A stretch of 64,000 nucleotides of DNA from Cutibacterium namnetense (lineage in GTDB: Bacteria > Actinomycetota > Actinomycetes > Propionibacteriales > Propionibacteriaceae), in contig NZ_LWHO01000005.1 in assembly GCF_001642025.1 (NCBI RefSeq), positions 1 through 64,000 of the forward strand. Reading direction: 5' to 3'. This document shows, one piece after another, positions 19,166 to 28,629 of the stretch; position 1 is the stretch's first letter, and the number at the start of each line of letters is the position of its first letter. The notes under the pieces were generated by a model. It saw only the letters and a list, made by a program, of their open reading frames with translations, made no database searches and was not told the DNA's origin. A program made the position numbers and the translations under genes.

Positions 19166-20185
19166 TCACTTCTTGGCAAGTTGGCCAGTCTTGAGCTTGT
19201 CGACCCAGGTCTTGTTATGTGAGGTCCATTCCTCGACGGCCTTCTCTTGGTTCTTGCCACCGTACTTATCCGCAGAGAACATAGTGTCCTCAAGGTCGGA
19301 CAACTTGTCGTCGTCAAAGGCCATATTGCGCATCAACTGGGCCGCCTTCGGGAAGTCTTGCTCAAAACCCGGACGGCCGAAGCTGTAGATCACCTCAGCA
19401 TTGCCCATAGCCTTCTTAGGATCTTTCAGGTCGCGAACCGGGAAAGCGCCGTAGGCCCAATGCGGGCGCCACAAGGTCACTGCGATGTCCTGATCAGCGT
19501 CGATAGATTTCTTAAGTTGAGCCAACATAGCTGGGGTCGACGAGATCTTGAAGTTGAGGTTCTTCAACCCATACTTCGGGATGGCCGAGTCCTTGGTCGT
19601 CTTGGTTAAACCAGCACCAGCTTCGATGCCGTACAGAGTATTGTCGTACTCATCACCCATGGTCTTGAGGTCGCCGATGGTGCGTGCCTTGGAGTCTTTG
19701 TTGACAGCGATAGTCAACTTAGCGTTGTCGTACCAGCAACCAAGGTTCTCCATCTTGTTGCCATACCGCTTTACGTAGTCGGCGTGGGTGACCGGCAGCC
19801 AGCTGTCAGTGAGGAGGTCGATATCTCCGGCGACAAGTCCGGCATAGCCTGGACCAGCATCAAAGCCCTTGATCGTCACCTTATATCCGTCCTTCTCCAG
19901 GACGTTTTTCATAATCCCGGCAGTCGCGAAGGACTCATCCCAGCCGTTAAAGGCACCAATGGTGATGTCCTTCTTACTGTCAGCCTTCATAGAAGTGGTG
20001 TCCTTCGACCCATGGCCCGGGGTGCAGTCGGCCCACTTCGTGTTGACGTTATCCATGCCGGTGTCGGACCCACCAGGCTCCCCGTTTCCACTGTTGGTGG
20101 CACCGCATCCCGATACGGCTAGGGCCCCCATCGTTACGGCGGATGCCACGGCGATGACCTTGCGTCGAACCATGCTTGTGCTCAT
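19166..20185 (-). CDS. proX: Glycine betaine/proline ABC transporter substrate-binding lipoprotein
   Basis: A 339-residue OpuAC/ProX-type binding protein. The N terminus is a lipoprotein signal with lipobox ALAVSGC near residue 27, so the mature protein is anchored to the outer face of the membrane. The type II fold has several Trp residues suited to a quaternary-ammonium cage (FNGWDES, TDSWLP, LWRPHW). GAGGAAG precedes the ATG. It is the last gene of the proV-proW-proX unit. Choline or other betaines are alternative ligands. Confidence 0.88.
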   Translation of the reverse strand: MSTSMVRRKVIAVASAVTMGALAVSGCGATNSGNGEPGGSDTGMDNVNTKWADCTPGHGSKDTTSMKADSKKDITIGAFNGWDESFATAGIMKNVLEKDGYKVTIKGFDAGPGYAGLVAGDIDLLTDSWLPVTHADYVKRYGNKMENLGCWYDNAKLTIAVNKDSKARTIGDLKTMGDEYDNTLYGIEAGAGLTKTTKDSAIPKYGLKNLNFKISSTPAMLAQLKKSIDADQDIAVTLWRPHWAYGAFPVRDLKDPKKAMGNAEVIYSFGRPGFEQDFPKAAQLMRNMAFDDDKLSDLEDTMFSADKYGGKNQEKAVEEWTSHNKTWVDKLKTGQLAKK

Positions 20186-20215
20186 CGGTACTTCCTCGTG
20201 TTCGTGTGCATCAAC

Positions 20216-21082
20216 TCAGCTCGCCTGCTGTGCTCGGGCGAGCGGGGTGCGATTAGCTAGTCCGCTCGTGATGCGGTCCAGATATACAGCGACGACAACT
20301 ACTGCCAAGCCAGCCTCCATGCCTAGACCGATATCGACCTGAGACAAGGCTGCGACGACGTCACCACCGAGGCCGCCAGCACCGACCATGCCCGAGAGCA
20401 CGACCATAGACAGGGCCAACATGATGACCTGATTGACGCCGGCCATTACCGTCGGCATAGCTAGCGGCATCTGAATGCGCCACAAGATGTGACGGGGGTT
20501 AGCACCGAATGCGGCGCCGGCCTCAACGGTCTCGGTGTCGACTCCACGGATGCCCAATTCGGTGAACCGTACTCCCGGTGGTAGCGCGAAGATAACGGTG
20601 GCGATAGCGCCGGGCACCTGCCCGATACCGAAGAGCACGATGACTGGAACCAGGTACGCCAGCGAAGGCATCGTCTGCATAAAGTCGAGAATCGGTTTGA
20701 TGATGGCCGAGAATCGCTTCGACTTGGCCGCCCAAATACCTAGCGGAATCGCCAGGATAAGGGCCAGAATCACCGCTACTACCACCAGGGCAAGAGTTTG
20801 CATGGTGTTGTTCCACTGGTCCATAGCCCTCACCAGGTAGAAGCCGATGAGGGCGAACAAGCCCACCTTCCAGTTGGCGCAGGCCCACCCGATAGCGGCG
20901 AAGACCACCATCATGACTAGGTACAACGGCTTGGACAGCACCAGATCTAGACCGTGGTACATGCCACCAATAACAACGTTTGTAAACGTGATGAGCCAGT
21001 CGAAAGCGTTCTGGAACCAGTCAAAGAAGGTCTCAATCCAGCTACCGAGCGGAATCCGAGGGTTGGCGAAATTAAAGCCCAT
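20216..21082 (-). CDS. proW: Glycine betaine/proline ABC transporter permease
   Basis: A 288-residue inner-membrane permease with an amphipathic N-terminal stretch and about six to seven hydrophobic helices. The EAA-type loop that docks with the ATPase is EAGAAFGANPRHILWRIQMP (about residue 190). It is four to six bases from the proV stop with AGGAGG inside that stop region, so proV and proW are coupled. Confidence 0.9.
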   Translation of the reverse strand: MGFNFANPRIPLGSWIETFFDWFQNAFDWLITFTNVVIGGMYHGLDLVLSKPLYLVMMVVFAAIGWACANWKVGLFALIGFYLVRAMDQWNNTMQTLALVVVAVILALILAIPLGIWAAKSKRFSAIIKPILDFMQTMPSLAYLVPVIVLFGIGQVPGAIATVIFALPPGVRFTELGIRGVDTETVEAGAAFGANPRHILWRIQMPLAMPTVMAGVNQVIMLALSMVVLSGMVGAGGLGGDVVAALSQVDIGLGMEAGLAVVVVAVYLDRITSGLANRTPLARAQQAS

Positions 21083-21087
21083 AGCAA

Positions 21088-22395
21088 TCAGGCCTCCTTC
21101 TCGATGGTCGCGATCTGGTCAGCCGGCGGAAGACCGACCGGGTCACCGGTATCCCTTATGACGGGAAGCTTTCCGGTGTTCTCCAAGGACATGACAGATC
21201 CCTCTCCTGCCTCGTCGCGAGCTCGTGACATCGCGTCGAGCAGGGCCACCCGAGAGATGACGCCCATGAGGTGAAAATCATCGTCGACGACAGCCAACGG
21301 CACCCTGGCGTTGCTCGTGGGAGCGAAAAGCTCCGACAACGGGGTGTCAGTCCGTGCTGTGAGAATGCCGCTAGTTTCCACCGCATCAGCAATGCTGCGA
21401 TGTCCGTGACGAGCAGCCTCGATGACCTCTTGATCGCCGACCATGCCAAGTAAACGACGATGCTCATCTACGACAAAGACGCCGGACCAATCGCGCTGGT
21501 CCATGATGCGTTGGACTCGTCGAGGATCTGCCGACCGAGAAACGACCGCCTCGGTGGGACGCATGACCGCCGACGCAGTCAACACTCGGCTGCGGTCAAC
21601 GTCTTGGACGAAGTCCGCAACGTAGTCGTCAGCAGGTTGAGTAAGGATCTCGTCGGAGGTACCGATCTGGGCAACACGACCGTTGCGCATCACGGCGATG
21701 TGATCGCCCAAGTACATGGCCTCGTTGAGGTCATGGGTAATGAAGATGATTGTCTTGTTGAGGGTGCCCTGCAGCTCGAGGAGCTGATCTTGCATCTCGC
21801 GACGAATAAGCGGGTCAAGGGCGGAGAAAGCCTCGTCCATGAGCAGGATGTCAGTCTCGGCTGCGAGTGCGCGCGCCAGTCCGACTCGCTGCTGCATGCC
21901 ACCGGAAAGCTGATGAGGATACTTGTCTCCCCATCCGTTAAGGCCCACCGTGTGCAGCCACTCGTTGGCCTTCTCAAGGCGTTCTTTCTGTTTGAGCTTG
22001 CCCTGCAACTTCAGCCCGTAGGCCGCATTTTCACGCACAGTAAGGTGCGGAAGCAGCGCGAAGTGCTGGAACACCATCGAGACGTGGTCCCGGCGCAGTT
22101 CCCGCAACTGAGCGTCATTCATGTCAGAAACGACCTTGCCCGCAACCTCGACCGTGCCTTCAGATGGGGACCACAGCCCATTAATCATCCTGATGAGGGT
22201 GGACTTCCCAGACCCCGACAGGCCCATGACGACGAAGGTCTCTCCCCTAGCGACCTCAAAGCTCACGTCGATAACAGCCGCCGTGCCGAGAGAGGCGAGT
22301 TCTTCTCGAGACTCCCCTGCCTTGAGTCTTTCGATCACTTGGCGCTCGTGTTTACCGAAAACCTTGTACAGGTGGGATGCTCGAACTAGATCCAC
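21088..22395 (-). CDS. proV: Glycine betaine/proline ABC transporter ATPase with CBS domains
   Basis: About 435 residues. The ATPase half has Walker A GLSGSGKST, signature LSGGMQQRVGLARAL and Walker B ILLMDEAFSALDP. The C-terminal half holds two CBS motifs (ending DFVQDVDRSRVL, then LGMVGDQEVIEAA and FHLMGVISRVALLDA), which sense ionic strength in OpuA-type transporters. The GTG at 22395 is preceded by GAAAGGTG at good spacing; the longer frame to 22464 adds an unrelated Cys/Trp-rich stretch. First gene of the osmoprotectant operon. Confidence 0.9.
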   Translation of the reverse strand: MDLVRASHLYKVFGKHERQVIERLKAGESREELASLGTAAVIDVSFEVARGETFVVMGLSGSGKSTLIRMINGLWSPSEGTVEVAGKVVSDMNDAQLRELRRDHVSMVFQHFALLPHLTVRENAAYGLKLQGKLKQKERLEKANEWLHTVGLNGWGDKYPHQLSGGMQQRVGLARALAAETDILLMDEAFSALDPLIRREMQDQLLELQGTLNKTIIFITHDLNEAMYLGDHIAVMRNGRVAQIGTSDEILTQPADDYVADFVQDVDRSRVLTASAVMRPTEAVVSRSADPRRVQRIMDQRDWSGVFVVDEHRRLLGMVGDQEVIEAARHGHRSIADAVETSGILTARTDTPLSELFAPTSNARVPLAVVDDDFHLMGVISRVALLDAMSRARDEAGEGSVMSLENTGKLPVIRDTGDPVGLPPADQIATIEKEA

Positions 22396-22727
22396 GTCGT
22401 ACGGCACCTTTCGTATGGACGATTTGGAAATAACCCAGGCGGCGCAAAAACACCACAGTTTCACGTCACGGCAACATCGAGCACCGAAATAACGGCATCG
22501 ACATCAGCGTAAATGAACTATTTAATGATATCACGCTATATCTATTTCTGCAAATACTAATACCGTTATTTATGCAACTAGAATTGTTGTAGAATATTTA
22601 CTATGCTGCTTTAATCATACCGTAATGCGACATCAATATAGCTCGATGTGTGATATGTCACTCCACGCGGCGGTACGTAGCTGAGCGCACCGTATGGCGC
22701 TGCATCCTGACTGGCGCGACGGCCTCG
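22396..22727 (-). other. AT-rich leader and promoter region of proV
   Basis: No gene is seen in these 332 bases between the proV start and the truB stop. Bases 22500-22650 are strikingly AT-rich for this genome. The region contains the best promoter match for proV and roughly 120 bases of untranslated leader. Part nearest truB is ordinary GC-rich intergenic sequence. Confidence 0.6.
22525..22553 (-). promoter_or_regulatory. Candidate proV promoter
   Basis: On the minus strand TTGCAG and TATCAT are separated by exactly 17 bases, inside the AT-rich block. The predicted transcription start lies about 120 bases before the proV GTG. Confidence 0.6.
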
Positions 22728-23615
22728 TCAAACCAACACGCATATTGCGCGACTCTGGCCATCTTTCTCGTCATCCGGACGATAAAGGGCCAATAATTCC
22801 CCAGTTTCCGCAATCATTGCGGTCACTTCCGCCGGCACGGTGATATTTAGACGTCGACCCACTCGGATGGCGGCTTCTTGGTCCGCAGTGACATGAACAA
22901 TGGGAAAACTCAGTGCAGCAGCCTCAGCCATTGTCATCGGAGTAGGCGTGACAGCGCCCTCAGCGAAAATATCTGGGCAGGCAGCCGTGAGATCGAACGG
23001 CCCGACGCGGGTACGACGCAGCGCGGTGAGATGTCCCCCAACTCCGAGATCTGCACCGACGTCACGAGCTAGCGCCCGCACGTAGGTCCCCGAGGAGCAC
23101 GTGACCTCGACGTCGACGTCAACTACCTGACCCTGCCGTCGAATAGCAGTAGCCTCAAACCGAGAAACGGTGACGGCGCGCGGCTGCAGGACGACGTCCT
23201 CCCCAGCACGCACCTTGGCGTAGGCGCGCTGGCCATTAACCTTGATCGCGCTAACGGCGGTAGGGACCTGCTGAATCTGCCCGGTCTGACGCAACATCGC
23301 GGCACCAATAGCCTCATCATCGATCGCGGAAGCGTCAGTCGTCGCAGTGACCTCCCCCTCAGCGTCGTCGGTGACAGTGCCCACCCCCAACCTCATGGTG
23401 GCGGTGTAGTCCTTGTCGTGCAGAGACAGATGACCCAACAGTCGAGTCGCACGGTTGATCCCAACAATGAGCACGCCGTTGGCCATCGGGTCGAGGGTTC
23501 CGGCGTGGCCGACCTTGCGGGTACCCATGAGGCGCCGCACCCGTCCGACTACCTGGTGAGAGGTGACGCCGGCCGGTTTGTCAACGACAAGGATGCCGGA
23601 GTGGAGAGTATTCAT
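22728..23615 (-). CDS. truB: tRNA pseudouridine-55 synthase
   Basis: A 295-residue enzyme forming pseudouridine 55 in the T-arm of tRNAs. Near the start, GILVVDKPAGVTSHQVV is followed by KVGHAGTLDPMANGVL, which holds the catalytic Asp. SGTYVRALARDVG (about 180) is a second family motif. In relatives truB lies directly after rbfA and before ribF; here both neighbours are displaced by inserted modules. Confidence 0.96.
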   Translation of the reverse strand: MNTLHSGILVVDKPAGVTSHQVVGRVRRLMGTRKVGHAGTLDPMANGVLIVGINRATRLLGHLSLHDKDYTATMRLGVGTVTDDAEGEVTATTDASAIDDEAIGAAMLRQTGQIQQVPTAVSAIKVNGQRAYAKVRAGEDVVLQPRAVTVSRFEATAIRRQGQVVDVDVEVTCSSGTYVRALARDVGADLGVGGHLTALRRTRVGPFDLTAACPDIFAEGAVTPTPMTMAEAAALSFPIVHVTADQEAAIRVGRRLNITVPAEVTAMIAETGELLALYRPDDEKDGQSRAICVLV

Positions 23616-23668
23616 CGCAGCCAGTATCCCGGCTCAGGAGGACCTCAACAAGCTTGGGCTGCCACACG

Positions 23669-23995
23669 TCACGCGGTGATCATGTATAGAGCCATTTTCG
23701 AGGCCTCAACTGCCCTCACCGAGTGGGGCAGACGGGTGGTGAAATGCACCATACCTCCAGGGTTCAGAGTCACTGTGCGACCCTCGGCAGTAATTTCGAG
23801 CTGACCTTCGAGAGCCTCGACGATAACGGGCATTGCAGCCGTGTGCTCCGACAGTTCCTCTCCGGCAGCAAAGGAGAACAGGACGACGTTCACCCCCTCA
23901 GCCCGCATGACAGTCTTGGAAACAGTCGCCCCGTCAGAGTAGTCAATCTGAGCGGCAAGGTCCTCGATGAACCCGAGGTTGTTCATTTCCGTCAT
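23669..23995 (-). CDS. Small cupin-domain protein
   Basis: A 108-residue single cupin barrel. The first cupin motif is degenerate (EELSEHTAAMPVIVEALEG), and the second is LNPGGMVHFTTRLPHSVRA, leaving about three candidate metal ligands (His, Glu, His). The ATG at 23995 follows AAGGGA at ideal spacing; the longer frame adds residues without similarity. Ligand unknown. It lies between truB and the divergent sorbitol regulator. Confidence 0.8.
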   Translation of the reverse strand: MTEMNNLGFIEDLAAQIDYSDGATVSKTVMRAEGVNVVLFSFAAGEELSEHTAAMPVIVEALEGQLEITAEGRTVTLNPGGMVHFTTRLPHSVRAVEASKMALYMITA

Positions 23996-24482
23996 GAGGT
24001 ATCCCTTCATGGTCGTAGCTGTGACGGGATGGTTGTCATGATCCACTCACGGTGACCATGGTCCCGGCAAGATAGTTGCAGACGAAAGCTCCCGCATCGT
24101 CAAGACACGCCTGCCGGCCTAGATCAAGCGCCAGCGCCCTGACGACACCGCCAGTTGGGCAGTCATCCTGAGGGAGAATCACGTGACGTGCCTTCACGCT
24201 CACGCACCATATCAGGATCGGTTTACTCCCATGATCAGCGCCGGGCCTCCCGCCGACGTCAACAACGCGCTCCGAGTAAGGCCGGCATCAGGGAGCAGGC
24301 TCACTCCCACCCATCGGCAACGCACGAGCGTAGGACACAACCGCATAAGCACCAGGTGAATCATCGCACCGCTACCTTTCCGAAACCCGGAAAAAAGTCC
24401 GCCCAATACCGTAAGATCGCGGCGCAGATGCGGTGCTAACTTCATGCCAACCAACGAGGTCGAGCACGAGGAGGTGATCGCC
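23996..24482. other. Divergent intergenic region before the sorbitol operon
   Basis: Nearly 490 bases without a credible gene between the cupin start and the regulator start. Two overlapping reading frames of 94 and 130 codons exist, but their composition (Arg/His/Ser-rich) looks like translated noncoding DNA. It holds the inverted repeat at 24377-24393, TAAGAT-like -10 sequence after it, and the strong AGGAGGTGA site at the regulator. Confidence 0.55.
24377..24393. promoter_or_regulatory. Inverted repeat, candidate operator of the sorbitol operon
   Basis: TTTCCG-AAACC-CGGAAA is a perfect 6-bp inverted repeat with a five-base centre, about 90 bases before the regulator ATG and at the -35 position relative to a GTAAGA-like -10. 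It is a plausible binding site for the PTS-responsive regulator or for a catabolite regulator. Confidence 0.45.
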
Positions 24483-26387
24483 ATGGACCGAGAAATGTGG
24501 ATTCTCAGACAACTAGAGACATCGCTGACCGCCTCCGCCGACGCGCTGGCAGAACGCTTGCAGGTCAGCCCCCGCACCGTCACCAACTCCATCAACACGC
24601 TCAACCAGATGTTGGCCCCGGCAGCGTCCGTACGCCCCGCCGCTGGCCGTTACCGTCTCTACATTCTCGACCCGTAGGGATACAGCCAAGCCCGCGGCCG
24701 TCTGCTTCGCGCCGCGGCCTCCCTCAACGACCCGCGTCATCGCCGCGCACAGGAGTTCAGAACCCTCCTGTGCGCCGAGCGCCCGGTGACCTCGGACGAC
24801 CTGGCCGACACCGTCCGCGCCTCTCGAGTAACCGTCCTCGCCGACATCGCTCGGCTGCGTGAAACCCTAAGACCCTTCGGAGTCCGAGTCGAGGGCCCTT
24901 CCAACTGGGGTTTCAGTCTCACCGCCGAGGAACTCGACTTACGTCTGGCAGAGCTGACCCTCTACCCCGCCGAACTCGTCGACGAATATCCGATCGACGA
25001 TGACATCGTCGCCATCGTCACCCGGATCACTGAGCAGGCTCACCTGTCCAGGCCATCACGTGACTACGTGCGTCGCTGGCTCACCGTTCTGCTCGATCGC
25101 ACCCTCACCGGCCACCCGCTGGACGAGATGCCCGCGCAGTACCAACGCCTGCGCGACAGCCCCGCCCACCACATTGCTTCCGAGCTTCTCTGCGAGGCCG
25201 AAGGTCTCGTATCAACCACCTTCCCGATCGAGGAGGAACTCTTCCTGGCTATGTCGGTCGCCGGAATGCGCACCCCCGACAGTGCACATGGTCGTCAGCT
25301 TTTCCCAGTCGACAGGGAGATCCCCGACCTCGTCGACGCCATCTTCAAACGCATCGCCGAGGTCATGCAGATCCATCTGGACGCCGACGAGCTGGTCGAC
25401 GAATTCGCCCACCACCTTGCTTTCATGCTCAACCGAATGCGTTTCCGCGTCACGATCGACGAGCAGCCAATACATGGCATCCGCGACCAATATCCGGTGG
25501 CCCACCGGATGGCCGAGATAAGCCGCGACGTCATCGAGGAACGCACCGGCATGCGGATCAGTGACTCCGAGACCGGACTGTTGACCGGCTACCATCAGGT
25601 CTTCCTTGACTCCCACCGCACCCCTCCCCATCTCACGTTGGCGATCATCACGGCGACCGGACGGGTCTCGGCCCACCTCATGAGAATCCAACTCGACAAA
25701 GTGCTCCCGCCCGGCACCAAATACCTCATGCTGACCGGAGACGGCGTCAACGAGTCATCGCTGGTCGGAACCGACCTCGTCGTCGCCACTGCCGATGTCG
25801 ACACCGAGGCCTTTACCGTCGGCGATGTCCCAATCATCCAGCTCGGCCAGGTCTTCGATCCTGCCGAGCTCATCAGTCGATTGTCGCGGCTGAACCTGCG
25901 CGGCCACGTCGACCTCCAGCTTGCTGGGGCCAACTCGTCATTGCTCATGTCGATGCTCTCCCCCGACCGTTTCATGGCCATGCCGACGGGGACCGGTTAC
26001 TGGCCGGCAACCGAAGCCCTCGCAGCCCACTTGATCGATCAAGGTCTGGCCGACGAATCCTTCCTGGCCACACTGCGGGCTCGTGAGGAAGAAGCGACCA
26101 TGCTGCTCGATGGCCTCGTCGGGTTCCCCCACGCCACCATTCCGGGAGCCGACCGCATCATCCTGGCGATGGCGACCATCCCACGCAGCCCACAACAGCC
26201 CGGTGCCCGCGTCGTCTTCCTCATGGGAGTCCCCGACAAAACCGACTACGACGACACCATCCTCGTCACCGTCTACGACGAGATCATCCGCCTAACCAAC
26301 GATCCAGATCTGCTCAACCGGCTCAGCACGCTCACCAACCATGAGGACGTCTTCTGGCTCATGGCTTCCCGCCCCTGCAATCCCTGA
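24483..26387 (+). pseudogene. PRD-domain PTS-responsive regulator split by an in-frame amber codon
   Basis: Read as one frame, this is a LicR/MtlR-type regulator. It has an N-terminal helix-turn-helix (ADALAERLQVSPRTVTNSI), a second one (DLADTVRASRVTVLADIARL), two PRD domains, an EIIB-like segment and a C-terminal EIIA domain with the phospho-His in GFPHATIPGAD. A TAG at 24675-24677, codon 65, interrupts it; reading continues in frame as GYSQARGRLLRAAA, and one base change from CAG would restore it. AGGAGGTGA precedes the ATG at 24483. The EIIB-like segment has no Cys (IITATGRVSAHL). It probably controls the downstream sorbitol genes. Suppression or re-initiation cannot be excluded. Confidence 0.8.
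24786..26387 (+). CDS. Downstream open part of the split PRD regulator
   Basis: From a GTG at 24786, 533 codons are open: second helix-turn-helix, both PRD domains, EIIB-like and EIIA domains. Automated annotation may call this as the gene. There is no convincing ribosome binding site before the GTG, and the missing 64-residue N-terminal piece holds the first DNA-binding domain, so a fully functional product is doubtful. Confidence 0.5.
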   Translation: MTSDDLADTVRASRVTVLADIARLRETLRPFGVRVEGPSNWGFSLTAEELDLRLAELTLYPAELVDEYPIDDDIVAIVTRITEQAHLSRPSRDYVRRWLTVLLDRTLTGHPLDEMPAQYQRLRDSPAHHIASELLCEAEGLVSTTFPIEEELFLAMSVAGMRTPDSAHGRQLFPVDREIPDLVDAIFKRIAEVMQIHLDADELVDEFAHHLAFMLNRMRFRVTIDEQPIHGIRDQYPVAHRMAEISRDVIEERTGMRISDSETGLLTGYHQVFLDSHRTPPHLTLAIITATGRVSAHLMRIQLDKVLPPGTKYLMLTGDGVNESSLVGTDLVVATADVDTEAFTVGDVPIIQLGQVFDPAELISRLSRLNLRGHVDLQLAGANSSLLMSMLSPDRFMAMPTGTGYWPATEALAAHLIDQGLADESFLATLRAREEEATMLLDGLVGFPHATIPGADRIILAMATIPRSPQQPGARVVFLMGVPDKTDYDDTILVTVYDEIIRLTNDPDLLNRLSTLTNHEDVFWLMASRPCNP

Positions 26388-26402
26388 CTCCGAGGAGAGA
26401 CG

Positions 26403-26906
26403 ATGTTCTGGCCCGTTCTTGCCACCGTCGCAATCATCTACGTGTGCAACGCCGTCCTGGCCATGCGTCAGATGAAGGATTTCTCCACGACCTACACACT
26501 GCTGCGCACACGCGGGAGAGTCGCCATCGGCAAACAGAAGAACGCACTGAGTCGCGGCGCCATCGTCATGTTCCTGCTCGACGACCGTGACCACGTCGTC
26601 GCGGGCCGTCGCATGAACGGCATCACTGTTCTGGCCCGGTTCAGAGACTTCCCGGTCTGCGACGGGTTGCCTGTCGAGGAGATCGACCCTACAGCCGTGC
26701 GAGCTGACCGGGGAACTCAGCGCGCCATCGCCAACGCCCGCGACAACTTTCTCACGATCCGGGCCGGCGAGATCCCGGTCGAGCCCCCGACCCCGCTTAT
26801 GAAGGTCGTCAACCGAGTCGACGCCAAGGTCGGACACACCCCTGAACGACCTGCGGGTGCCAGCCGGCACGTCGTCGGCAGACGTGGACTCACCGCCGTC
26901 GACTGA
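26403..26906 (+). CDS. gutM: Glucitol operon activator protein, GutM family
   Basis: A 167-residue GutM/SrlM-like protein. A single hydrophobic N-terminal segment (WPVLATVAIIYVCNAVLA) is followed by the conserved region with GRVAIGK and FRDFPVCDGLP. In E. coli this protein activates the gut operon. GAGGAGAG precedes the ATG, 15 bases after the regulator stop, placing it first among the intact operon genes. The C-terminal 40 residues are longer than in E. coli and unrecognised. Confidence 0.85.
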   Translation: MFWPVLATVAIIYVCNAVLAMRQMKDFSTTYTLLRTRGRVAIGKQKNALSRGAIVMFLLDDRDHVVAGRRMNGITVLARFRDFPVCDGLPVEEIDPTAVRADRGTQRAIANARDNFLTIRAGEIPVEPPTPLMKVVNRVDAKVGHTPERPAGASRHVVGRRGLTAVD

Positions 26907-26993
26907 ACGGCTCCGCCCAACACAATTCTCCCCTGCGTCTACACCGCTCGGGACCCGCCCTCAACACCACTACTACACACGAAGGAGTTGATC

Positions 26994-27572
26994 ATGCACT
27001 ACCTGGTGGAGGCCGCCGAATGGTTTGTCGGCCTGTTTCAAGAAGGTGCGAAGACATTCGTGAGCTGGATGGGAAGCATCGTGCCCCTGGTGCTTATGCT
27101 CCTCATCGCCATGAACTCGATCATCCGCCTCATCGGTGAGGACCGGATCAACCGCCTCGCCCAGAAAGCCGGAAACAATCCCGTCAGCCGCTATCTCCTG
27201 CTCCCCTTCATCGGCTCATTTATGCTGTGCAACCCGATGGTGCATTCCCTGGGCCGATTCCTCCCGGAACGCTATAAGCCGAGCTATTTCGCTTCAGCGG
27301 CCCAGTTCTGCCACACCAGCAACGGGATCTTCCCGCACATCAACCCTGCCGAACTATTTATCTGGCTCGGCATTGCCCAGGGCATCACGAAGGCTGGACT
27401 ACCGACCGGGCCGCTGGCGATCCGCTACCTGCTTGTTGGTCTCGTCCTCAACTTCGTCGGTGGCTGGGTGACCGACCTGACCACGAGATACGTGAGCAGG
27501 CAGCAGAAGGTCATCCTCCCCGACACCATGGACGGGAAGATCGTCCATGTCGACACCCTGGTGGAGGCCTGA
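26994..27572 (+). CDS. srlA: PTS glucitol/sorbitol transporter subunit IIC
   Basis: A 192-residue membrane permease of the sorbitol phosphotransferase system. It matches E. coli SrlA along its length ([41 protein letters not shown]). Four or so hydrophobic helices. The ATG at 26994 is preceded by GAAGGAG; a TTG two codons upstream is less likely. srlE follows within two bases. Confidence 0.95.
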   Translation: MHYLVEAAEWFVGLFQEGAKTFVSWMGSIVPLVLMLLIAMNSIIRLIGEDRINRLAQKAGNNPVSRYLLLPFIGSFMLCNPMVHSLGRFLPERYKPSYFASAAQFCHTSNGIFPHINPAELFIWLGIAQGITKAGLPTGPLAIRYLLVGLVLNFVGGWVTDLTTRYVSRQQKVILPDTMDGKIVHVDTLVEA

Positions 27573-27573
27573 G

Positions 27574-28602
27574 ATGACCAAGTACCACTCCGTCACCGTT
27601 TCCCATGGCTCCGGCGGCTACGGCGGCCCCCTCACCATCACCCCGACCGAGACTAAACACAAGCTCGTCTACATCGTCGGCGGAGGCGTCCGGCCCACGG
27701 TCGTTGATCGCATCGCCGAGCTGTCTGGTGCCGAACCGGTCAATGGGTTTAACACCTCCGTCCCCGAACAGGAGACGATGGCCGTCATCATCGACTGCGG
27801 AGGAACCTTGAGGTGCGGGATCTACCCCCGTAAAGGAATCCCGACTATCAACGTCATGCCAACCGGCAAGAGCGGTCCGCTGGCCCAGTACATCAACGAG
27901 TCGATCTATGTCTCCGCCGTCGGCGCCGACCAGGTCCGATTGGCTGACTCCCCTACTCCGTCTGAGGTCGTCACCAGCACACCACGGCGGAAAGCGGGAA
28001 CGAGTGGCACCGTCCAAGGGGAATGGAGCACCGACAAGAAGATTTCCGAAGCCGTCGCCGAGAAAAAGAACAAGACCGTCATGGACAAGATCGGTCTGGG
28101 CGCCGGCAAGGTCATTTCAGTGTTCTACCAAGCCGGGCGAGACGCAGTGCAAGCCATGCTGACCACCATCATCCCGTTCATGGGGTTCGTAGCCATGCTC
28201 ATCGGCATCATCAACGCCTCCGGATTCGGCACCTGGTTCACCAAGCTCCTCATCCCACTGGCCGGCAACGGCATCGGGCTCATCGTCCTTGGCCTCATCT
28301 GCTCGCTGCCCTTCCTGTCGCCCCTGCTCGGCCCAGGAGCCGTCATCGGTCAGATCATCGGCACCCTCATCGGCGTGGAGATCGGCAAGCACAACATCCA
28401 TCCCAGCTTGGCCCTTCCAGCGCTGTTCGCCATCAACACCCAGAACGCCTGCGACTTCATCCCGGTCGGCCTAGGACTAGCCGAGGCTGCCCCGGAAACA
28501 GTCGAGGTTGGCGTCCCCAGCGTCTTGTATTCGCGATTCCTTAACGGCATCCCACGAGTCGCCATCGCCTGGCTGTGCAGCATCGGCCTGTACGCATCCT
28601 GA
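27574..28602 (+). CDS. srlE: PTS glucitol/sorbitol transporter subunit IIBC
   Basis: A 342-residue protein with an N-terminal IIB domain and a C-terminal membrane IIC part. The IIB phosphorylation Cys is in [14 protein letters not shown], near residue 75 as in E. coli SrlE, followed by [18 protein letters not shown]. The membrane half has [17 protein letters not shown] and [13 protein letters not shown]. The ATG at 27574, with GGAGG upstream, starts one base after the srlA stop; the longer frame overlaps srlA and adds foreign sequence. Confidence 0.95.
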   Translation: MTKYHSVTVSHGSGGYGGPLTITPTETKHKLVYIVGGGVRPTVVDRIAELSGAEPVNGFNTSVPEQETMAVIIDCGGTLRCGIYPRKGIPTINVMPTGKSGPLAQYINESIYVSAVGADQVRLADSPTPSEVVTSTPRRKAGTSGTVQGEWSTDKKISEAVAEKKNKTVMDKIGLGAGKVISVFYQAGRDAVQAMLTTIIPFMGFVAMLIGIINASGFGTWFTKLLIPLAGNGIGLIVLGLICSLPFLSPLLGPGAVIGQIIGTLIGVEIGKHNIHPSLALPALFAINTQNACDFIPVGLGLAEAAPETVEVGVPSVLYSRFLNGIPRVAIAWLCSIGLYAS

Positions 28603-28629
28603 CACTCACACCTGATCCGGAGAACATCA

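Noticed and set aside
24155-24604. Two overlapping reading frames of 94 and 130 codons before the sorbitol regulator
   Set aside because: Arg/His/Ser-rich composition, no ribosome binding sites, no recognisable motifs; one overlaps the regulator's well-supported start.
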